A stretch of 64,000 nucleotides of DNA from Scalesia atractyloides (taxonomy: Eukaryota; Streptophyta; Magnoliopsida; Asterales; Asteraceae), in the NCBI GenBank assembly GCA_947069175.1, contig CAMTDV010000002.1, forward strand, positions 12,702,988 to 12,766,987, read 5' to 3'. The position numbers and the translations under genes are program-made. A model generated the notes under the pieces. It did no database searches. It had not been told where the DNA came from and was given only the letters and a program-made list of their open reading frames with translations. Positions 57,947-64,000 of the stretch are shown piece after piece. Position 1 is the stretch's first letter. Each line of letters starts with the position of its first letter.

Positions 57947-59306
57947 AAGTGGTAAGTTAGTTTAACTTGTTTAAAAATTTCCCACATTACTTCTTGGTGG
58001 GGACCTCTTTTGTTTACCACTTTTTTAGATGGTCCTAACAAAGCTTCGGGATAAGGGGCAGTATTAACTTCCACACCCTTTTCCTTAGCTTTAGGGACGG
58101 GGACAGTCACAACCGGGGTATCTTTATCATTTTTCAAAACATTTTCTTTTTGACTCGTTTGACCGGTAACAATCTCATCATCACTAGCCTCTTCCACCAC
58201 CCCTTCAACAAAATGGGGTGGTGGTGACACAACACCGTTATCAATGACTCGACCACTGCGTAGTGAAAATTTATTAATTGGTACCTCACGTGTGTTCTTC
58301 GAGTTGGACCCTTGATGCTTAGGGTTCACTGTAGTGTCACTAGGCAACTTTCCACCATTTCCACACATCTGTGCCATCTCCTCTACAAGTTGACCCACTT
58401 GCTTCTCTAAAGCTTTATGTGATTTATCACGAACCTCGAACTCCTTTTTCATTTCCATCTTTATTTCTTGATTTGAAGTCGTGATAGCATTCATAATTGC
58501 ATCAAGCTTTGAGCTTAATGAGTCTTCACCACCCATTGGAGCATTAGAGTTACCCCCTCCATTACCACCTTGGTTGTAGCCCTTTTGATAACCACCTTCA
58601 CGATTTTGATAGCTTTGACCACTTCCTTCGTTGTAATTTCTTTAGTACCCCCTTGATTGCTGCCTTGACGATTTTGATACATAGAACCTCCTTGCTTCCC
58701 ACTTTGGTTACCCGTTTGAAAATGAGATTCATTTGATTTGAAGCATTCCCATAACGAAAGTTTGGATGGTTTCTCAATTCCGTGTGATAAGTGTTAGAAT
58801 TCATGTCGAATTGCTTGCGATCACCATATACTTGATTCACCTCCTCATTCGTATGTGCCATGCTTACTTGGCATTCTTCGGTTCGATGCCCAATATCCCC
58901 ACAATCTTCGCACACCGCGAACTGAACTGCACCAACTCCCTTTTTCTTCATTCGGGCCAACTCCCTTTCCAAAGTAGCAATTCTATCCTTAGCGCTCGAA
59001 TCAAGGTCGGGAAGAGATTGAGAAATAGGATGCTTCTTAGATCGGTCCGCCATAGCGACCGCTTTGGAATTCTTGCTCATCCTTTCCAAAAAATCCCAGT
59101 CGTCTTCCTCATGATTGTTCAACAACGCTCCATTGCTTGCCGATTGTAAATATTTGTGATCATTGGCATCCAACCCCCTTACAAAGCATTTAAGTAACTC
59201 CCACCTTGGAATTTCATGATGAGGACACTTCCTAACCAATTTCTTGAAACGTGTCAATGCCTCATGTAATAATTGCCCAAGTAATTTCCTAAATGACCGA
59301 ATTTCA
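57934..59306 (-). pseudogene. Athila gag, truncated at its N-terminus
   Basis: Read from 59306: EIRSFRKLLGQLLHEAL, TRFKKLVRKCPHHEIPRWE and FVRGLDANDHKYLQS, the retrotransposon gag core. A CCHC zinc knuckle CEDCGDIGHRTEEC lies at about 58919-58878. After a frame change near 58640 comes a coiled-coil segment (MEMKKEFEVRDKSHKALEKQ) and LPSDTTVNPK. The first part of gag is missing because a chromovirus LTR abuts codon E of EIRSF at 59306/59307. Confidence 0.85.
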
Positions 59307-60569
59307 TGTCACACCCCAACTGAAGGCGGAAACATCGAAGTGAGACGACTAGATTGCTCATTGCATCATAACACTATTTGCGACAATAATTAGATCAACC
59401 AAATTTCATTTAATTCAAAACATCAATTGTCATATTACAACAAAATCCAAATAAGAGTAACAACAAGGAAACAAGTTCAACAATAACATAAAAATTAACT
59501 TAGTATTCTACGTGTGTTTCTATGCCATTCCTACTAAGTTCCATCATACAACTTCGTCAACCTGCAACATGTTAAAAGGTATAGTTCCATAACAAAGTAT
59601 TGGCGAGTACAAGTTTTAATATCATAGCATAAGCATAAAAACCGATTTAAAAAAATCCACATGAATAGCTAGCATACAAGATAAGTGTAAACAAGGCATG
59701 TGAATCTACATGTCAATCCTCTAGTGTACCGCAAAATAGATTAAAACTTAACATTGACCACAAGAATATGGGCGATGCGTTACTCCTATAGCGCTATACA
59801 TGTTAAGGGAGGCTCGATCAAAGTTAATGACATTTAGATCACATAAGAATATACCAAGTAACAATTCAAGTAGCATAAGACTAAAGCATGTTGATGGATT
59901 GTTTGTGTATAGAATAAAGTGTGATTTAGTGTAGTTTTAGTAAATTAATCATGTTGCACCCAAATAGTGGAAAGCATAAAAGGGGTCGAGTGTACACACG
60001 GTTTTGGAAAGTATTATCCGTGAGAGAATTAGGTTGATTTAGGGGATGGAACACCAAGTTTATACTACACAAGGGAAACGTAGGTGTATGAGTATTAGAT
60101 TGAAGGGGAGTTAATGAGTTTAGGAATTTAAAATGTGCAAGAAAGTATACATACGAAAGTATTCATCTTGACATTAACGCTAGTTTTTGACACTAATAAG
60201 CCCCGATGGGTGTTTGCGATTTTATGGGTCATGCCCTATAGAATTGTCACGATTGTTATGTCTAAGATAAAATAACCTACTTGTTAAGACAACTAACCAT
60301 TGGTTATGGTCTAAGGTTCGGTTATATTAAGTATTTACATGTAGTTATATTACTACTAATTAATCATATAGTTCATGTATTTCATGGATTTCATGTAAGT
60401 CAGCATGGAGGTAGGAGGATAACCATCCTAAACCTCTTTCATAAGATTCACCATTACACAAAATTGACACAAGGACAATCCGGATGGTCAAGAATTATAG
60501 AAATCATCAAGTGAGGGGTGGATTGAATAGTTGAATGGCCAAGGCCTTCATGTAATCACACCTACACCA
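58598..60569. repeat. Tandem duplication unit A (gag piece plus LTR piece)
   Basis: 1972 bp comprising Athila gag 58598-59306 and chromovirus LTR 59307-60569. Repeated almost identically at 60570-62550. The junction at 60570-60573 shares TCAC with both parental sites (58598-58601 and about 62547-62550). Confidence 0.9.
59307..60569 (-). repeat. Partial chromovirus LTR (duplicate)
   Basis: The LTR's 3' 1.26 kb (- strand sense), ending GGGGTGTGACA at the gag border. It is an extra copy produced by the tandem duplication and not an independent insertion. Confidence 0.85.
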
Positions 60570-61280
60570 TCACGATTTTGATAGCTTTGACCACTTCCTT
60601 CGTTGTAATTTCTTTGGTACCCCCTTGATTGCTGCCTTGATGGTTTTGATACATAGAACCTCCTTGCTTCCCACTTTGTTTACCCGTTTGAAAATGAGAT
60701 TCATTTGATTTGAAGCATTCCCATAACGAAAGTTTGGATGGTTTCTTAATTCCGTGTGATAAGTGTTAGAATTCATGTCGAATTGCTTGCGATCACCATA
60801 TACTTGATTCACCTCCTCATTCGTATGTGCCATGCTTACTTGCCATTCTTCGGTTCGATGCCCAATATCCCCACAATCTTCGCACACCGCGAACTGAACC
60901 GCACCAACTCCCTTTTTCTTCATTCGGGGGCCAACTCCCTTTCCAAAGTAGCAATTCTATCCTTAGTGCTCGAACCAAGGTCGGGAAGAGATTGAGAAAT
61001 AGGATGCTTCTTAGATCGGTCCGCCATAGCGACCGCTTTGGAATTCTTGCTCATCCTTTCCAAAAAATCCCAGTCGTCTTCCTCATGATTGTTCAACAAC
61101 GCTCCATTGCTTGCCGATTGTAAATATTTGTGATCATTGGCATCCAACCCCCTTACAAAGCATTTAAGTAACTCCCACCTTGGAACTTCATGATGAGGAC
61201 ACTTCCTAACCAATTTCTTGAAACGTGTCAATGCCTCATGTAAAAATTGCCCAAGTAATTTCCTAAATGACCGAATTTCA
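60570..61280 (-). pseudogene. Duplicate Athila gag fragment
   Basis: Copy of 58598-59306. Differences: the last cysteine of the CCHC knuckle is now tryptophan (HRTEEW), and two extra G near 60926 shift the frame before the KKKGVGAVQF segment. Confidence 0.85.
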
Positions 61281-62550
61281 TGTCACACCCCAACCGAAGG
61301 CGGAAACATCAGAGTGAGACGACTAGATTGCTCATTGCATCATAACACTATCTGCGACAATAATTAGATCAACCATATTTCATTTAATTCAAAACATCAA
61401 TTGTCATATTATAACAAAATCCAAATAAGAGTAACATCAACGTAACATGTTCAACAATAACATAAAAATTAACTTAGTATTCTACGCGTGTTTCTATGCC
61501 ATTCCTACTAAGTTCCATCATACAACTTCGTCAACCTGCAACATGTTAAAAAGTATAGTTCAATAACAAAGTATTGGCGAGTACACAAGTTTTAATATCA
61601 TAGCATAAGCATAAAAAACCGATTTAAACAAATCCACATGAATAGCTAGCATACAAGATAAGTGTAAACAAGGCATGTGAATCTACATGTCAATCCTCTA
61701 GTGTACCGCAAAATAGATTAAAACTTAACATTGACCACAAGAATACGGGCGGTGCGTTACTCCTATAGCGCTATACATGTTAAGGGAGGCTCGATCAAAG
61801 TTAATGACATTTAGATCACATAAGAATATACCAAGTAAAAATTCAAGTAGCATAAGACTAAAGCATGTTGATGGATTGTTTGTGTATAGAATAAAGTGTG
61901 ATTTAGTGTAGTTTTAGTAAATTAATCATGTTGCACCCAAATAGTGGAAAGCATAAAAGGGTCGAGTGTACTCACGGTTTTGGAAAGTATTATCCGTGAG
62001 AGAGTTAGGTTGATTTAGGGGATGGAACACCAAGTTTATCCTACACAAGACAAACGTAGGTGTATAAGTATTAGATTGAAGGGGAGTTAATGAGTTTAGG
62101 AATTTAAAATGTGCAAGAAAGTATACATACGAAAGTATTCATCTTGACATTAACGCTAGTTTTTTACACTAATAAGCCCCGATGGGTGTTTGTGATTTTA
62201 TGGGTCATGCCCAATAGAATCGTCACGATTGTTATGTCTAAGATAAAATAACCTACTTGTTAAGACAACTAACCATTGGTTATGGTCTAAGGTTTGGTTA
62301 TATTAAGTATTTACATATAGTTATATTACTACTAATTAATCATATAGTTCATGGATTTCATGTAAGTCATGTAAGTCAGCATGGAGGTAGGAGGATAACC
62401 ATCCTAAACCTCTTTCATAAGATTCACCATTACACAAGATTGACACAAGGACAATCCGAATGGTCAAGAATTATAGAAAATCATCAAGTGAGGGGTGGAT
62501 TGAATAGTTGAATGGCCAAGGCCTTCATGTAATCACACCTACACCATCAC
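60570..62550. repeat. Tandem duplication unit B
   Basis: Second unit of the duplication at 58598-60569, with a few per cent differences by eye. Beyond 62550 the original LTR sequence continues (AAGCTTGAAGC...), so unit B is the one still joined to the full LTR. Confidence 0.9.
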
Positions 62551-63787
62551 AAGCTTGAAGCTCGGATGGCTCAACACTTGTGGGTTTGAAACCCTATTAA
62601 AACAACAAATCTTGAGACAAGATATTCCTCTTGATTGTATGTGAACAAGTCTAGCTTAACACACTAACCACAAGTTTGGTTAGTGGCTTATATAGCATAG
62701 ATTTGTTATGTTTAAAACATGTTCGAAAACATTTTATAATTTATAATCCAAAACAGAAAGTTTGGCCCCAAAAATGATGTGATTCCACCTTGGTTTTCCA
62801 TGGAAAACCTATGGTAACATCCATAGGGCTTTAGCAAACATTGTTGAGGAAGAAACAAAGTAAAAACATTGAAAAATTTGAAGATTGAAAGATAAAAATT
62901 TGGGCAGAAAGTTTGTGCACTTTTGGACCTCAAAATGGTGTGGTTTCACCTTAGTTTGCCCAAGCAAACTTGTGAGAACCTTCCTAGAGGTTATCCAACA
63001 GTGTTAGAAAGAAAAACACGGTAAAAAGAAGAAGAAAAGTGAGTCGAAACTCACTTGCAAGCTGCTGAGTTTCAGCAATGATTTTCAGAAGTTAGGGACT
63101 TGTTTGAAGAGTATGGAGGCTTGTAAAAGTGAGAAATGAGTGGGGAACTTGTGTTTATATAGGGGGAAGATTAGGGTTTAGTCTTGGGCTGAATTAAATG
63201 AAATGGGAGGGAGTTTTGAATAAAAAAGGAGTGGGAATTACCCTAATGGGTTGCGGCCGCAATGGGGGCTGCTTTATATATATATATATATATATATTGA
63301 TCTTTTAGGTATTTAGTTGCTGAATTGATAGACTCTAGGTGGTGTTTATAATATGTGTTACATGTATGGGTCTTGAAATGGTCTAGTACTATGCAAAACA
63401 TTGCTTAAAAACCCTAAAAAGAACAACTACTGAACAATTATTTTTTTGAACATAATAAGACATGATTTTATGATAATGGAAGCTTGAATTTTCTTGATTA
63501 ACATCACTAATTGTCTTGCTTGTGTTTAGTATAAGATTGACAAACATTCATCACACATTTACACGTTGTTTTGAATTGATTTACGAAGGCATAAAGTATC
63601 GTACGTTCATAAGTTTAACACGATAGTTTGCGAATTTAGCATAATTGATTAATCTTGATTACAATCAAAGCCTTAGAATACATTTAATTTGAAAATAGAA
63701 ACACGATTACAAGGTTTGGACTTTCCAAAAATAGAAACACGAAGCGATATTACTAAAAACGGAAAGATACAAATGCGAAGCGTTGCA
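61281..63787 (-). repeat. 3' LTR of a Tekay-like chromovirus
   Basis: On the - strand begins TGCAACGC right after a purine tract and ends GGGTGTGACA; 2507 bp. It contains a TA microsatellite (63269-63297) and a TATA-like TATATAAACAC (about 63158 on the - strand). Its left border cuts the Athila gag, showing the chromovirus inserted into the Athila element. Confidence 0.75.
63269..63297. repeat. TA microsatellite in chromovirus LTR
   Basis: Pure TATATA run of about 29 bp. Confidence 0.9.
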
Positions 63788-63801
63788 GTCTCCCCTCCTT
63801 T
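63788..63801 (-). other. Polypurine tract of the chromovirus
   Basis: On the - strand AAAGGAGGGGAGAC directly precedes the LTR start TGCAAC. Confidence 0.75.
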
Positions 63802-64000
63802 AGGGAATTTCGTCCAGAAATTTAGGAAGACGCAACAAACAAATGCAGATGCTTAGCCTTCATGTCGCTTCAAGTTTCCAAGTAAACTCGGCACCACGTT
63901 TTCCTTCCCATCAAACCTTCATGATAGGAATTCGACTGCGCTTTAGTTGCTTGGTTCCTCGATCTATGATTTCGACTGGTTTTTCCACGAAGTGCAAAGT
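63802..64000 (-). pseudogene. Chromovirus pol C-terminus (end of chromodomain region)
   Basis: On the - strand, frame from 63997: LHFVEKPVEIIDRGTKQLKR, then SRIPIMKV, a TGA stop, WEGKRGAEFTWKLE and a second TGA. This matches the conserved end of plant chromovirus integrases, where a chromodomain helps choose heterochromatic targets. Two in-frame stops show decay. The rest of the element lies beyond the window. Confidence 0.85.

Larger units (their letters stand above)
47956..59306 (-). mobile_element. Athila-lineage Ty3/gypsy retrotransposon, 3' part, decayed
   Basis: Order on the - strand: gag, protease, RT, RNase H, integrase, a ~5-kb region with an ORF1/env-like remnant, purine motif, 3' LTR. 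Athila assignment rests on RT sequences such as MKGISPSVVMHKI and FMDDFS, and on the CTTGAGG...AGTGTGGGGA purine motifs known next to Athila/Cyclops LTRs. The gag is truncated at 59306 by a chromovirus LTR, so the 5' LTR and gag start are not in place here. Confidence 0.88.

Noticed and set aside
62577..62592. tRNA-like B box (GGGTTTGAAACCC) in the chromovirus LTR
   Set aside because: The only A-box-like sequence is about 15 nt away, too close for a tRNA-derived promoter, and the C of the TTC core is missing.

Overview
This is nuclear DNA from a flowering plant, most likely a eudicot. It is AT-rich, has spliced genes with short GT-AG introns, carries plant ribosomal-protein promoter motifs, and is dominated by plant-type LTR retrotransposons (Copia, Ty3/gypsy Tat, Athila and Tekay-like chromovirus) and hAT/Harbinger elements. 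The repeat style reminds me of Asteraceae, but the sequence alone does not fix the family.

Only three intact host genes are supported. (1) At 3489-3678 (+) is a two-exon gene for the 25-residue ribosomal protein eL41, with site II and telo-box promoter motifs. (2) At 5373-6628 (-) is a five-exon gene for a GILT-type thiol reductase. A tandem copy at 9510-10580 is a pseudogene with frameshifts, a lost splice acceptor and no CXXC. (3) At 29821-31590 (-) is a four-exon gene for a 217-residue Ran-binding protein 1.

The rest is nested transposons. From about 15.2 to 22.0 kb a decayed Copia element on the + strand is split by two solo LTRs of one gypsy-like family in opposite orientation (15725-18347 and 19516-21823, the latter with a perfect 5-bp target duplication). 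Each solo LTR carries a head-to-tail array of tRNA-derived units (four and three) at a ~170-bp period, plus one antisense tRNA-like unit on the other side of its TATA box. The units keep A box/B box spacing and are followed by oligo-T, but have lost the cloverleaf acceptor stem. This is the most unusual structure in the window.

From 22 to 31.8 kb there are non-autonomous DNA transposons: a 1036-bp hAT-like element with an 8-bp target duplication, a Harbinger MITE with TTA duplications, and a broken Harbinger-type Myb/SANT ORF. From 32389 to 46387 lies a complete but decayed 14-kb Tat-lineage gypsy element with both LTRs, GTTTG target duplications, gag, pol and an antisense ORF before the 3' LTR. 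A 2993-bp hAT transposon with an 8-bp duplication sits inside its pol gene. The Tat element itself landed in a small hAT-like repeat.

From 47956 to the right end is an Athila element on the - strand (3' LTR, ORF1/env-like remnant, integrase, RNase H, RT, protease, gag). Its gag is broken by a chromovirus, of which the 3' LTR and the end of pol are visible at 61281-64000. A 1.97-kb segment covering part of the Athila gag and part of that LTR has been tandemly duplicated across a 4-bp microhomology.
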